Shown: positions 27,322 to 36,000, numbered from the stretch's first letter. The stretch is 64,000 nt of DNA from Streptomyces sp. CB01635 (GCF_002803065.1 NZ_NNBL01000002.1:795476-859475), one strand, 5' to 3'. Made by a program: numbers and translations. The notes: generated from the letters alone by a model not told the origin.

Positions 27322-27783
27322 ATGAGTGACACCGTAGAGAAGCCGGGCGAAGCGACCGGGGGCAGGACCAGTGTGACCAAGCGGGGCGGGGGATCCGCCG
27401 GGACGCGAGGGCGCACCACCATCGCCGACGGTGTGGTGGAGAAGATCGCCGGCCTCGCGGCGCGGGACGTCATGGGCGTGCACGCGATGGGCAGCGGCCT
27501 GTCCCGCACCTTCGGAGCCGTACGCGACCGGGTGCCCGGCGGCACCAAATCCGTGTCGCGCGGGGTGAAGGCCGAGGTCGGCGAGGTACAGACGGCGCTC
27601 GACCTGGAAATCGTCGTGGAGTACGGGGTGTCGATCGCCGACGTCGCCCGCGACGTGCGCGAGAACGTGGTCGCGGCCGTCGAGCGCATGACCGGCCTCG
27701 AGGTCGTCGAGGTCAACATCGCGGTGAGCGATGTGAAGCTGCCCGACGAAGAGGACGAGGAGCCGGAGTCCCGGCTTCAGTAA
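27322..27783 (+). CDS. Asp23/Gls24 family envelope stress protein
   Basis: A 153-residue Asp23/Gls24 protein. TTIADGVVEKIAGLAARDVMGVHAM starts the domain, VEYGVSIADVARDVRENVVAAVERM is its helical core, and an acidic tail (PDEEDEEPE) ends it. In firmicutes such proteins form a layer at the membrane through AmaP and respond to cell-wall or alkaline stress. It is the first gene of a five-gene operon that ends with amaP. Confidence 0.92.
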   Translation: MSDTVEKPGEATGGRTSVTKRGGGSAGTRGRTTIADGVVEKIAGLAARDVMGVHAMGSGLSRTFGAVRDRVPGGTKSVSRGVKAEVGEVQTALDLEIVVEYGVSIADVARDVRENVVAAVERMTGLEVVEVNIAVSDVKLPDEEDEEPESRLQ

Positions 27784-27822
27784 CCATCCGCTCGCGAGCT
27801 TGCCCTTGAGGAGGAGCGCTCG

Positions 27823-28008
27823 ATGAACCTGGCCGTGATCGGCATGATCGCCGGAATGGCTCTCGGATTCGCCGGATACTTCGGCGGCTTCGGGGCCTTC
27901 CTGCTGGTGGCGGCGCTCGGCGCCGTCGGCTTCGTCGCCGGCCGGTTCCTCGAGGGGGACCTGGAACCCGGCGACTTCTTCCGCACGCGCGGCGACCGGC
28001 GGCGGTGA
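27823..28008 (+). CDS. Small glycine-rich membrane protein (DUF2273-like position)
   Basis: This 61-residue protein has two closely spaced Gly-rich transmembrane segments (residues 4-45) and a charged tail, GDLEPGDFFRTRGDRRR. A strong GAGGAG precedes it. In Asp23 clusters this slot is usually a DUF2273-type membrane protein, and a role in anchoring the Asp23 layer is likely. The next gene starts three bases after its stop. Confidence 0.82.
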   Translation: MNLAVIGMIAGMALGFAGYFGGFGAFLLVAALGAVGFVAGRFLEGDLEPGDFFRTRGDRRR

Positions 28009-28011
28009 CCG

Positions 28012-28356
28012 GTGGCGACGCAGGTCGCGCCCGCCGAGCGCGGCGCGACCCGGATCGCCGACCGGGTCGTCGCGAAGATCGCCGCACAGGCGGCGCGTGA
28101 GGCGATCCCCGCCGTTCCCACGGGCGGCAGCGCGCCGCACGCCACCGTCTCCGTGCGCCACGACATCGCCCATGTGCGCATCAGTCTCGAGCTGGACTAC
28201 CCCGGCGACATCGGGACGCAGTGCGGTGCCGTGCGTCGCCAAGTCGCCGAGCGGGTAAAGGCGTTGGCGGGGATGGAGGTGCCCGAGGTGGCCGTCCAGG
28301 TGGAGCGGCTGCACTCGGAGCACGATCGCGGCGCGGCACAGCGGAGGATCCGATGA
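28012..28356 (+). CDS. Second Asp23/Gls24 family protein
   Basis: This is a 114-residue, shorter Asp23 paralogue: TRIADRVVAKIAAQAAREAI, then VSVRHDIAHVRISLELDYPGD and RQVAERVKALAGMEVPEVAVQVERL. The GTG start lies three bases after the preceding stop, and its own stop overlaps the next ATG (ATGA). The pairing of two Asp23 proteins suggests a hetero-oligomeric layer. Confidence 0.88.
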   Translation: MATQVAPAERGATRIADRVVAKIAAQAAREAIPAVPTGGSAPHATVSVRHDIAHVRISLELDYPGDIGTQCGAVRRQVAERVKALAGMEVPEVAVQVERLHSEHDRGAAQRRIR

Positions 28357-29015
28357 GCGAGCCCACACAGCCCCTGCCCGTCGTCGAACGCGGGCAGGGC
28401 GAGCTCGACCAGTTCGGCCAGTCGGGGTCTGCGGCCACGTACAAGGCGCTGCCCACGCCGGAGGGCGGGCACGGCAACGGCCGCTTCTGGTCGCCGCGCC
28501 GCATCCCCGCCGCACTGGTCGCGGTCGTCCTCCTCGGTGCCTCCGGGGTTCTGCTGTACGACATCGCCGCCGTGCGCGCCGGTCACTCCGCGATGCACTG
28601 GCGGCGCGCCCTGGCCCGTGAACTCGCCGAGCGGCCCCTGGACAACGTGTGGGTGCTGGTCGGCGCCGGTGTGGCCGCCGCGCTCGGGCTGTGGCTGATC
28701 GTGCTCGCCGCGACGCCCGGCCTTCGCGCCGTCCTGCCGATGCGCCGCACCCACACCGACGTACGCGCCGGACTGCACCGCGACGCGGCCGCCATGGTCC
28801 TGCGCGACCGGGCCATGGAGGTGGCGGGCGTGCAGTCCGTACGCGTCCGGATGAAGCGCTCCAAGGTCGAGGTGCGGGCCCTCTCGCACTTCCGTCAACT
28901 CGACGACGTACGCGCCGACTTGGACACCGTGATCGGCGAGGCCGTCAAGGGTCTCGGTCTCACCTCCACGCCCGGCCTCTCCGTGCACGTGGCGCGGCCC
29001 GGAAAGAAGGGATGA
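28353..29015 (+). CDS. DUF6286-type membrane protein of the Asp23 operon
   Basis: A 220-residue protein with a cytoplasmic N-terminus of about 55 residues, two transmembrane helices (about 57-75 and 100-120) and a C-terminal soluble domain. That domain (VRAGLHRDAAAMVLRDRAME to RLDTVIGEAVKGLGL-like sequence) resembles the Asp23/AmaP fold. ATG 28353 overlaps the previous stop and has GGAGG upstream. An in-frame extension to 28221 lies inside the preceding gene and was rejected. Confidence 0.85.
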   Translation: MSEPTQPLPVVERGQGELDQFGQSGSAATYKALPTPEGGHGNGRFWSPRRIPAALVAVVLLGASGVLLYDIAAVRAGHSAMHWRRALARELAERPLDNVWVLVGAGVAAALGLWLIVLAATPGLRAVLPMRRTHTDVRAGLHRDAAAMVLRDRAMEVAGVQSVRVRMKRSKVEVRALSHFRQLDDVRADLDTVIGEAVKGLGLTSTPGLSVHVARPGKKG

Positions 29016-29599
29016 GCCCCGTGCTCAGGACCGTGAACCGGGTCGTCGTCGGCCTCGTCGGACTGATCCTCGTCGTGATCGGGGGGTCCGTACTCGCCGT
29101 CGGACTCGGCGCGCCCCCGCCGTCCTGGTGGATCTACGACGGCCGGCACGACGTGCTGCTGAGCAAGGCGGACCGCTACCGGTGGCGCGACGACGGCTGG
29201 TGGTGGCCGGTCGTCATCGCCGCGATCGCCGTCTGCGTGCTGCTCGCCCTGTGGTGGCTGGTCGCCCAGTTGCGCCGGCGCCGGCTCACCGAGGTCCTCG
29301 TCGACACCGGGGACGGCGAGGGCGCGCTGCTGCGCGGGCGCGCGCTCGAAGGGGTCCTCGCCAGTGAGGCGGAGTCGCTCGACGGCGTGGAGCGCGCCGG
29401 GGTCGTCCTGACCGGGCGGCGCTCCGCACCCCAGGTACGCATGGGCCTGCTCCTCGAACCGCACGCGGAGCCGGGAGCGGCCCTCCAGCAGATCAGCGAG
29501 GAGGCCCTGGGGCACGCGCGGGACTCCGCCGGGCTCGCCGCCCTGCCGGCCGAGGTGCGGCTCCGCGCGGTGAAGCACCGCGCGGAGCGCGTGAGCTGA
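29012..29599 (+). CDS. amaP: Alkaline shock response membrane anchor protein AmaP
   Basis: This 195-residue protein has two transmembrane helices (about 8-30 and 64-84), separated by an extracytoplasmic loop rich in Trp and charged residues. A cytoplasmic C-terminal domain follows (EVLVDTGDGEGALLRGRALE). This is the AmaP layout; AmaP anchors Asp23 to the membrane. The ATG overlaps the previous stop. It is the last gene of the operon and is followed by a short tandem repeat. Confidence 0.85.
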   Translation: MSPVLRTVNRVVVGLVGLILVVIGGSVLAVGLGAPPPSWWIYDGRHDVLLSKADRYRWRDDGWWWPVVIAAIAVCVLLALWWLVAQLRRRRLTEVLVDTGDGEGALLRGRALEGVLASEAESLDGVERAGVVLTGRRSAPQVRMGLLLEPHAEPGAALQQISEEALGHARDSAGLAALPAEVRLRAVKHRAERVS

Positions 29600-29641
29600 C
29601 CCCGTGACTCGGAGCCCGTGACTCAGACCCCGTGACTCGGA
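29600..29641. repeat. Three tandem copies of a 14-bp unit after amaP
   Basis: The unit CCCCGTGACTCGGA at 29600 is followed by GCCCGTGACTCAGA and again CCCCGTGACTCGGA, with a broken fourth copy after that. The array begins at the base after the amaP stop and lies between converging genes. It does not form a strong hairpin. Confidence 0.85.
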
Positions 29642-29651
29642 GCCCGACTGT

Positions 29652-30407
29652 TCAGAAGCCGTGTCGGGAGCCGCCGTCCACCGGGAGCATCACGCCTGTG
29701 AGGTACGACGCGGCGGGCGAGAGGAAGAACGCGGCGGCGCGGCCGAACTCCTCCGGCCGGCCGTAGCGGCGCAGTGGGATGCGCGCCTCGTTGGCGGCGC
29801 GGGTCGCCTCCGGGTCGGCGGACAGGCCGTCGAGCTCGCGGACCCGGTCCGTGTCGATGCGTGCCGGGAGCAGCCCGACGACGCGGATGCCGCGCGGACC
29901 CAGCTCGTCCGCGAGGGACTTCGCGAAGCCGGCGAGCCCGGGGCGCAGACCGTTGGAGATGGTCAGGCCGGGGATCGGCTCGTGTACGGAGCCGGAGAGC
30001 ACGAAGCCGATGACACCGCCCTCACCGAGCTCGGCCGCGGCCGAGCGGGCGAGCCGCACGGCGCCGAGGAAGACCGACTCGAAAGCCGACTCCCACTGCT
30101 CGTCGGTGTTGTCCGCCAGGAAGCCGGGGGCCGGCCCGCCGACGCTGATCAGTACGCCGTCGAAGCCGCCGAAGTTCTCGCGCGCGGCCTCGATCAGGCG
30201 CCGCGCGACGTCGGGGTCGGCGTTGTCGGCGGCGACGCCCACGGCGTTCTCGCCGAGCGCTTCGGCGGCCTCGGCCACCCGCTTCTCGTCCCGCCCGGTG
30301 ATGATCACCTTCGCGTCGTCGGCGACGAGCTCACGCGCGGCGGCGTTGCCCAGGCCACGCGTGGCTCCGGTGACGACGTAGACACGGTCCTTCAGTCCAA
30401 GATCCAT
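29652..30407 (-). CDS. Atypical SDR family oxidoreductase lacking the YxxxK motif
   Basis: This is a 251-residue short-chain dehydrogenase fold with a good cofactor site (TGATRGLG, residues 13-20) and the C-terminal LTGVMLPVDGG. The catalytic tetrad is degenerate. The NNAG region reads SVGGP (88-92), and where YxxxK belongs the sequence is SNGLR (151-155), with Ser for Tyr and Arg for Lys. Such divergent FabG-like SDRs recur in actinobacteria and their chemistry is unclear. It is alone between converging amaP and the GH15 gene. Confidence 0.88.
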   Translation of the reverse strand: MDLGLKDRVYVVTGATRGLGNAAARELVADDAKVIITGRDEKRVAEAAEALGENAVGVAADNADPDVARRLIEAARENFGGFDGVLISVGGPAPGFLADNTDEQWESAFESVFLGAVRLARSAAAELGEGGVIGFVLSGSVHEPIPGLTISNGLRPGLAGFAKSLADELGPRGIRVVGLLPARIDTDRVRELDGLSADPEATRAANEARIPLRRYGRPEEFGRAAAFFLSPAASYLTGVMLPVDGGSRHGF

Positions 30408-30412
30408 GGGTC

Positions 30413-32197
30413 CTATCCTGCCTCGCCGGTCCCGAACAGCGTGAGGGCGGTCCCCACCAGGCCGATATGGCTGAACGCCTGCGGGAAGTTCCCGAGCTGG
30501 CGCCCCGACAGGGGGTCGTACTCCTCGGCGAGCAGCCCCAGGTCGTTGCCGACCCCGCAGAGCTTGTCGAACAGCTCGCGGGCCTCCTGCGTACGGCCCG
30601 TCAGATGCAGCGCGTCGGCGAGCCAGAACGAGCAGACGAGGAACGTGCCCTCGCGGCCGGGGAGGCCGTCGAGGCCGCTCGCCTCGGCGCTGTAGCGGCG
30701 CACGAAGCCGTCGTGGGAGAGCTCGTCGCGGACCGCCTTGACGGTGCCGACGACGCGCGGGTCGTCGGGCGGCAGGAAGCCGACGCGGGGAATGAGCAGC
30801 AGCGAGGCGTCGAGCGCGGTCGAGCCGTAGTACTGGGTGAACGTGTTGCGTTCCGGGTCGTATCCGCGCGCCAGCACGTCACGGTGGATGTCGTCGCGGA
30901 GCCGCCTTATGGCGTCGAGATCGCCCAAAAGACCGGGCTCGTCCTCCAGGGCGCTGACGATACGGTCGGCGGCCACCCACGCCATCACCTTGGAGTGCAC
31001 GAAGTGCCGGCGCGGGCCGCGGACCTCCCAGATCCCCTGGTCGGGCTGGCGCCACGCGGTGCTCAGAAACCCCACGAGGGCCAGCTGCAGCCGCCATGCG
31101 TGCGGTTCGGACGGCATGCCCGCCTGCCGCGCCAGGGCGAGCGAGTCGATCACTTCCCCGTACACGTCGAGCTGGAGCTGGTGCGCGGCGTCGTTGCCCG
31201 AGCGTACGGGGACGGAGTGGCTGTATCCGGCCAGCCACGGGAGTTCGATCTCGGGCAGCCGGCGCTCGCCCGAGAGTCCGTACATGATCTGCAGGTCCGC
31301 AGGATCGCCCGCGACCGCGCGCAGCAGCCAGTCACGCCACGCCTCGGCCTCGTCCAGATAGCCCGCCGACACGAGCGCGCCCAGCGTGAGCGTCGAGTCG
31401 CGCAGCCAGCAGTAGCGGTAGTCCCAGTTGCGCACGCCGCCGAGCTCCTCCGGCAGCGATGTCGTCGGCGCGGCGACGACCCCGCCGGTCGGCTCGAACG
31501 TGAGCGCCTTCAGGGTGAGCAGGGAGCGCAGGACCGCGTCCTTGTGCGGGCCCTCGTAGCGGCACTGCGCCGACCACTCCTCCCACTCCTCCTGGGAGCG
31601 GCGCAGGGACTCGAACGGGTCGATGAGGCCCGGGCGCGGCTCGTGCGACGGGTGCCAGGTCAGCACGAACGCGACGGACTCACCCTCCTCGACGGTGAAC
31701 TCGGAGTGCGTGGTGAGGTCCTTGCCCCAGGTGTGCACGGGGGGTTCGCTGCGTAGCCACATCGAGTCGGGCCCCGCGACGGCCACGTGGTGGCCGTCGG
31801 ACCTGCGCACCCACGGCACGATCGACCCGTAGTCGAAGCGCAGACGCAGCGTGCTGCGCATCGTGACGCGGCCTCTGAGTCCCTCGACGAGGCGTACGAG
31901 GTCGGGGGCCTTGTCGCGCTGCGGCATCAGGTCGGTGACCCGGACACTGCCCTCGTCGGTGTCCCATTCCGAGTCGAGGATCAGGGTGCCGGGGCGGTAG
32001 GAGCGGCGCGTGCAGTCGCCCCCGTCCTTCGGGCCGAGCTGCCAGTGGCCGTTGTCCTCCTTGCCCACGAGCGCCGCGAAACACGCCGCCGAGTCGAAGC
32101 GCGGGAGGCAGAGCCAGTCGACGGAGCCGGCACGGGAGATGAGGGCGGCCGTCTGCTGGTCGCCGATGAGCGCGTAGTCCTCAAGAGGTCGGTGCAC
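30413..32197 (-). CDS. Glycoside hydrolase family 15 protein (trehalase/glucoamylase-like)
   Basis: A 594-residue cytoplasmic enzyme. It opens with the typical EDYALIGDQQTAALISRAGSVDWLCLPRFDS block. It carries GGVRNWDYRYCWLRDSTLTL and, later, the substrate-site segments EIWEVRGPRRHFVHSKVMAW-like and LLAEEYDP (one catalytic Glu). This subgroup includes mycobacterial trehalase. GTG 32197 starts the conserved N-terminus; an in-frame extension to 32368 is Pro/Arg-rich noise. It may hydrolyse trehalose or alpha-glucans. Confidence 0.9.
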   Translation of the reverse strand: MHRPLEDYALIGDQQTAALISRAGSVDWLCLPRFDSAACFAALVGKEDNGHWQLGPKDGGDCTRRSYRPGTLILDSEWDTDEGSVRVTDLMPQRDKAPDLVRLVEGLRGRVTMRSTLRLRFDYGSIVPWVRRSDGHHVAVAGPDSMWLRSEPPVHTWGKDLTTHSEFTVEEGESVAFVLTWHPSHEPRPGLIDPFESLRRSQEEWEEWSAQCRYEGPHKDAVLRSLLTLKALTFEPTGGVVAAPTTSLPEELGGVRNWDYRYCWLRDSTLTLGALVSAGYLDEAEAWRDWLLRAVAGDPADLQIMYGLSGERRLPEIELPWLAGYSHSVPVRSGNDAAHQLQLDVYGEVIDSLALARQAGMPSEPHAWRLQLALVGFLSTAWRQPDQGIWEVRGPRRHFVHSKVMAWVAADRIVSALEDEPGLLGDLDAIRRLRDDIHRDVLARGYDPERNTFTQYYGSTALDASLLLIPRVGFLPPDDPRVVGTVKAVRDELSHDGFVRRYSAEASGLDGLPGREGTFLVCSFWLADALHLTGRTQEARELFDKLCGVGNDLGLLAEEYDPLSGRQLGNFPQAFSHIGLVGTALTLFGTGEAG

Positions 32198-32285
32198 GTG
32201 AGCCGGGTTCCCGGCGGACGGGGCCGCCAATCCCACCGGGGGCCGGGCGGGTGAGGGCGAATGCGCGTGCGGTGGTGGCCCGGGC

Positions 32286-33080
32286 CTACACGGTGGCGGG
32301 CTCGGGGCCCGCCGGGGTCTCTTCCGCCGTCGCCGCCTCGGCGCGGTCGCGGCGCTCGCGCCGGACAAGGACGACGAAGCCGACGGGCACGGCCGCGGCG
32401 AACAGCCACCACTGGACGGCGTACGCCATGTGTGGCCCGATGTCGCTGTGGTTGGGCGTCGGAATCAGCTGGGGGGTGTTGTGCCTCGGCTCGGGCGTCG
32501 TCTGCTCGATGAAGCCGCCGAGGACCTGCTTGCCGAGCGCCTTGGCCTGCTGGCCGCTGCTGATCAGCATGATCTGACGGTCCGGCAGGCCCTTGATGTC
32601 CTTGATGCCGCTCGCGGCGGTCGTCTCGTCGGCCATGAGGCGGCCGGTGACGGTGATCTCGCCGCGCGCGGGCGCCGGGATCTTCGGGAACGCGGTCTGC
32701 GCGCCGTCGGCCGGGATCCAGCCGCGGTTGACCAGGAGCACCTTGCCGTCGTCGAGGACGAACGGGGTCAGGACATGGAAGCCGACCTCGTCGTCGGTGT
32801 TCGTGCGGCGCCGCACGACGACCTCGTGCGCGGTGTCGAACGTCCCCTTCGCGGAGACCCTGCGGTGGATCTCGGCCTTGGGAACGGGCTTCCCCGGAGA
32901 GGTGAGCTGCTCGGCGGGCAGCGGCTTCGCGGCGAGCGCGGCACCGATCTGGTCGTTCTGCGCGACGCGGTGCTCGTGACGGTGCAGCTGCCAGAAGCCC
33001 AGCTCGATCATCGTGGGGATGAGGAGAAGGGTGATGAGGGTGAGGATCACCCACTGCCGGGACAACAGGAAGCGGTACAC
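32286..33080 (-). CDS. SURF1 family cytochrome oxidase assembly protein
   Basis: This is a 264-residue SURF1 protein with N- and C-terminal transmembrane helices (about 8-28 and 215-235) and the family core GFWQLHRHEHR, VLLVNRGWIP and QWWLFAAAVP. It assists assembly of the aa3 oxidase. GTG 33080 was taken as the start. It directly abuts the stem of a terminator-like hairpin (33081-33107), so no Shine-Dalgarno is visible. A TTG five codons upstream lies in the hairpin itself. Confidence 0.88.
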   Translation of the reverse strand: MYRFLLSRQWVILTLITLLLIPTMIELGFWQLHRHEHRVAQNDQIGAALAAKPLPAEQLTSPGKPVPKAEIHRRVSAKGTFDTAHEVVVRRRTNTDDEVGFHVLTPFVLDDGKVLLVNRGWIPADGAQTAFPKIPAPARGEITVTGRLMADETTAASGIKDIKGLPDRQIMLISSGQQAKALGKQVLGGFIEQTTPEPRHNTPQLIPTPNHSDIGPHMAYAVQWWLFAAAVPVGFVVLVRRERRDRAEAATAEETPAGPEPATV

Positions 33081-33107
33081 CCCACGACCGTACAACTCGG
33101 TCGTGGG
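33081..33107 (-). terminator. 10-bp perfect hairpin between the zinc-ribbon gene and SURF1
   Basis: CCCACGACCG pairs with CGGTCGTGGG around a 7-base loop. It lies 28 bases after the upstream gene's stop and touches the SURF1 start codon. It may be a terminator, or it may hide the SURF1 translation start. Confidence 0.6.
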
Positions 33108-33135
33108 GCGACATCACGGGGGTGTGCCCGGTGGG

Positions 33136-33369
33136 TCAGACCTTGTCGACGATCCCCACCTTCCCCTCCGCGCGGGAGCAGTGCGCCCCGCAGTACCAGT
33201 GCCCGTCGACCTCTACTCCCTGCCCGACGATGCGGCACCGGCAGTGCTCGCAGATCGGTGCCATGCGGTGGATGGCGCAGGAGAAACAGTCGAAGACGTG
33301 CACCGCGCCCTGCGCGTGCACCTCGAAGGACATTCCGTAGTCGTTTCCGCAGACCTCACAACGTGCCAT
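33136..33369 (-). CDS. Small cysteine-rich zinc-ribbon protein
   Basis: A 77-residue protein with many metal-ligand pairs: CEVCGNDY near the start, DCFSCAIHRMAPICEHC in the middle and HWYCGAHC towards the end. This suggests two zinc sites. It is conserved in streptomycetes and sometimes labelled metallothionein-like, but the function is unknown. ATG 33369 is the start; an extension to 33432 is not conserved-looking. Confidence 0.82.
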   Translation of the reverse strand: MARCEVCGNDYGMSFEVHAQGAVHVFDCFSCAIHRMAPICEHCRCRIVGQGVEVDGHWYCGAHCSRAEGKVGIVDKV

Positions 33370-33432
33370 GCGCCACAGGGTGGGCGTCGCGGTCGCGCGG
33401 GGCGAGCGGTGGGCGGGCGAGTCGCCGCGCAA

Positions 33433-34428
33433 TCACCCGTCTGACGCCGGGGCCACGTCCCGCAGGAGCTGACCGAAAGCCGCCTCGTCGATGACCGGTG
33501 TCCCGTACTGCTTCGCCTTGACGGCCTTCGACGTATAGGAGTCGGGGTCGTTCGTGACGAGGACGCTGGTGAGCCGGGACAGGCTCGTCGCGATGTGCAG
33601 TCCGGCCTCGACGGCGCGGTCCTCCAGGAGTTCGCGGTCCACCGAGGTGTCTCCGGAGAACGCCACCCGCATGCCCTGCTTGAGCTGTTTGCCCGGTTCG
33701 TACCGTCCGGGGTTCGGGTACGGGCACGGCTGCCGCTTGCGCGAGGGGCGCCACGTCCCGCCGCCCCCGTACGAGGACGACGACGGGGCCGAGCCCTGGC
33801 GGCCGATCCGTGCCGCGCCGTCCGTCCACTCCGTGAGCGGCCTGCACTCGAGCAGGGGCAGACGCACGCCGCCGCTCGCGGCGGCCCGCAGGCTCGGCCG
33901 GAACGCCTCGGCGAGCACGCGCGCGTCGTCGAGGGCGTGGTGCGCGTTGCGCTGGACGACGCCGAAGTGTGCGGCGAGGGACTCCAGCTTGTGGTTGGGC
34001 AGGGGGAGTCCGAGCTCCTTGGACAGTGCGATGGTGCACAGGCGCTGGCGGACGGGGGCGGTGCTCTCCGCGCGGGCGTACTCGCGGGCGATCATCGACC
34101 AGTCGAAGACCGCGTTGTGCGCGACGAGGACGCGGCCGTCGAGCCGGGTCGCGAACTCCTCGGCGATGTCCTTGAAGAGGGGTGCGCCTTCGAGCGTGTC
34201 GTTCGTCAGGCCGTGGATCCAGACGGGGCCCGGGTCGCGCTCGGGGTTGACCAGCGTGTACCAGTGGTCCTCGACCTCGCCCCGCGCGTCGAGCCGGTAG
34301 ACGGCTGCGGAGATTATCCGGTCGTCCCGGGAAAGGCCGGTGGTCTCCACGTCGACGACCGCGTATCCCTGCGGATACGCGGCCGGCCACGGAGCGGCGG
34401 ACGCGGCGGTCGTCTGGTCTTCGAGCAT
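33433..34428 (-). CDS. DEDDh 3'-5' exonuclease with C-terminal BRCT domain
   Basis: This 331-residue protein has an N-terminal DnaQ/epsilon-like exonuclease: YAVVDVETTGL (DxE), LVAHNAVFDWSM (D) and RNAHHALDDARVLAEAF (H and D). A linker of about 65 residues follows. A BRCT domain then fills residues 245-331 (GMRVAFSGDTSVDRELLEDRA, SVLVTNDPDSYTSKAVKAKQ). The layout suggests DNA proofreading or repair. It is monocistronic, converging with nothing and separated from the TetR stop by 61 bases. Confidence 0.9.
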   Translation of the reverse strand: MLEDQTTAASAAPWPAAYPQGYAVVDVETTGLSRDDRIISAAVYRLDARGEVEDHWYTLVNPERDPGPVWIHGLTNDTLEGAPLFKDIAEEFATRLDGRVLVAHNAVFDWSMIAREYARAESTAPVRQRLCTIALSKELGLPLPNHKLESLAAHFGVVQRNAHHALDDARVLAEAFRPSLRAAASGGVRLPLLECRPLTEWTDGAARIGRQGSAPSSSSYGGGGTWRPSRKRQPCPYPNPGRYEPGKQLKQGMRVAFSGDTSVDRELLEDRAVEAGLHIATSLSRLTSVLVTNDPDSYTSKAVKAKQYGTPVIDEAAFGQLLRDVAPASDG

Positions 34429-34489
34429 GGTCCATGAGGATACGGGCCACGACTGACACCTCCGTCGCCCGGCCCCGCGGCAGCGTCCG

Positions 34490-35119
34490 TTATGTCCGCA
34501 ACAGGCCTGACACCAGAGCCCTGACGGAGACGTCGAACACCTTCTCCGGGTCGGCCGGAAGGCTGAGCGCGCGCGCCAGCGTGGCGTCGCCCTCCGCCGT
34601 CCGTGCGCCCCACAGCTCCTCCTCGCCGGGCCGCTGCACGGGCGCGCGCTCGCGTTGACGCTCCACCAGGACATGGCCGACGACGTGGAACTGCACCGCC
34701 CGCACGACTCCGGCGGCGCGGGTCCCGCGCAGGCCCGCGGCGTGCACCTCGCGCACGAGGACCTGTTGCGCAGGCAGGAACATCCGTTCGGTCAGGCCGC
34801 GTTCGTGCACCATCGCGACGAGGTGGGGATGGTCGCGCAGCTGCCGGCGCAGGGCACGGGCGACGGAGACGACGCGCGCCTGCGGTGTGGCGCCGCGGGG
34901 GCGGATCTCGCCGAGGTCGGCGACGGTGCGCTCGACGAGGGCTTCGAGCAGCGACTCGCGGTTGCCGACGTGCCAGTAGATGGAGGTGACGGCGGTACCG
35001 AGCTCGGCGGCGAGCTTGCGCATCGTCAGGGACTGCGGACCCTGCTGTTTCACCAGCTTTGAGGCGGCGGCGAGGACCTGTTCCCGGTCGAGATGTGCGC
35101 GCGTGTCTTTACCCTTCAC
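34490..35119 (-). CDS. TetR family transcriptional regulator of the adjacent catabolic operon
   Basis: A 209-residue regulator. The N-terminal HTH is typical (EQVLAAASKLVKQQG, LTMRKLAAELGTAVTSIYWHVGNRESLLEALV) and a TetR ligand domain follows. GTG 35119 is the likely start, because a perfect inverted repeat sits just upstream in the 83-base gap to the divergent operon. The frame is open further, through an ATG at 35149, but that would put the operator inside the gene. It probably represses 35203-39401 and itself. Confidence 0.88.
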   Translation of the reverse strand: MKGKDTRAHLDREQVLAAASKLVKQQGPQSLTMRKLAAELGTAVTSIYWHVGNRESLLEALVERTVADLGEIRPRGATPQARVVSVARALRRQLRDHPHLVAMVHERGLTERMFLPAQQVLVREVHAAGLRGTRAAGVVRAVQFHVVGHVLVERQRERAPVQRPGEEELWGARTAEGDATLARALSLPADPEKVFDVSVRALVSGLLRT

Positions 35120-35128
35120 GGAAGCTGT

Positions 35129-35143
35129 TGTAACTGTGTTACA
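35129..35143. promoter_or_regulatory. Candidate TetR operator
   Basis: TGTAAC-tgt-GTTACA is a perfect 6-bp inverted repeat with a 3-base spacer. It is AT-rich against its surroundings and lies between the divergent TetR gene and the decarboxylase operon. Size and symmetry fit a TetR dimer site. Confidence 0.65.
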
Positions 35144-35202
35144 GAGCATCCGCAAGTGCACGCCCGTCCACGCAAGTCCGCGCCGACGAAGGGTGGTACG
35201 AC

Positions 35203-36000
35203 ATGGCACGCATTCGATACGGAGCACGCACGGAGGCGGAGATCTCCGCCGCGCGCACCGCGAGCTCGAAGCTCCCCGACATCTGGTCCACGGGGGTGGT
35301 GGCCGTCTGGGAGAGCGACCCGGACGCGGTCGCTGCGGTACTTCCGCCCCCGCTCAAGCCCACCGAACGCCCGCTGGTGCGGGCCAACATCAGCAAGGTC
35401 GACCTGCCCGGCTACCCCCTGGGCGCCGGCTCGGTCGCCGTCGCCGCCGAGCACGGCGGCGTCGAGGGCTGGTATCCGCTCGTCATGCCGATGACGCACG
35501 AGCGCGCCCTGGTCGGCGGCCGTGAGGTCTTCGGCGAGCCCAAGAAGCTCGGCGAGGTGAGCGTCGAGCGCGACGGCCTCGTGGTGCGCGCGGCGCTCGC
35601 CCGGCACGGCATCGCCTTCGTGGAGGTGCGCGGCGCGGTGAGTGGCGCGCTGCCGTTGCCCGAGCCGGCGCTGAAGACGGATTTCTACTTCAAGTTCCTT
35701 CCCGCGGTGGACGGTTCGGGCTTCGACGTCGAGCCGGTGCTCGTGCACTGCCAGCGCAACGAGAAGATCCGCAAGCTGGAGCGGATCGCTGGGGACGTCG
35801 TCCTGCGGGAGTCGATGTACGACCCGGTCGCCGACCTGCCGGTGCGCGCCCTCGTCGAGCTCACCATCGGCGAGAAGACCACCGACCAGAAGGGCCGGGT
35901 CGTCGAACGCGTCAGCGCGCAGGCCCTGCTGCCGTACATCCACCAGCGCTACGACGACCCGCAGCAGATCCTCGACGGGCCACCCGAGGGGAGCGTCTGA
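35203..36000 (+). CDS. Acetoacetate decarboxylase family protein
   Basis: This 265-residue protein belongs to the acetoacetate decarboxylase superfamily. GREVFGEPKK (Lys114-Lys115) carries the Schiff-base lysine and its neighbour. Superfamily members can be true decarboxylases or aldolase-dehydratases, so the reaction is open. It is the first gene of a four-gene operon; its stop shares a base with the next ATG (TGATG). The TetR regulator is divergent. Confidence 0.88.
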   Translation: MARIRYGARTEAEISAARTASSKLPDIWSTGVVAVWESDPDAVAAVLPPPLKPTERPLVRANISKVDLPGYPLGAGSVAVAAEHGGVEGWYPLVMPMTHERALVGGREVFGEPKKLGEVSVERDGLVVRAALARHGIAFVEVRGAVSGALPLPEPALKTDFYFKFLPAVDGSGFDVEPVLVHCQRNEKIRKLERIAGDVVLRESMYDPVADLPVRALVELTIGEKTTDQKGRVVERVSAQALLPYIHQRYDDPQQILDGPPEGSV

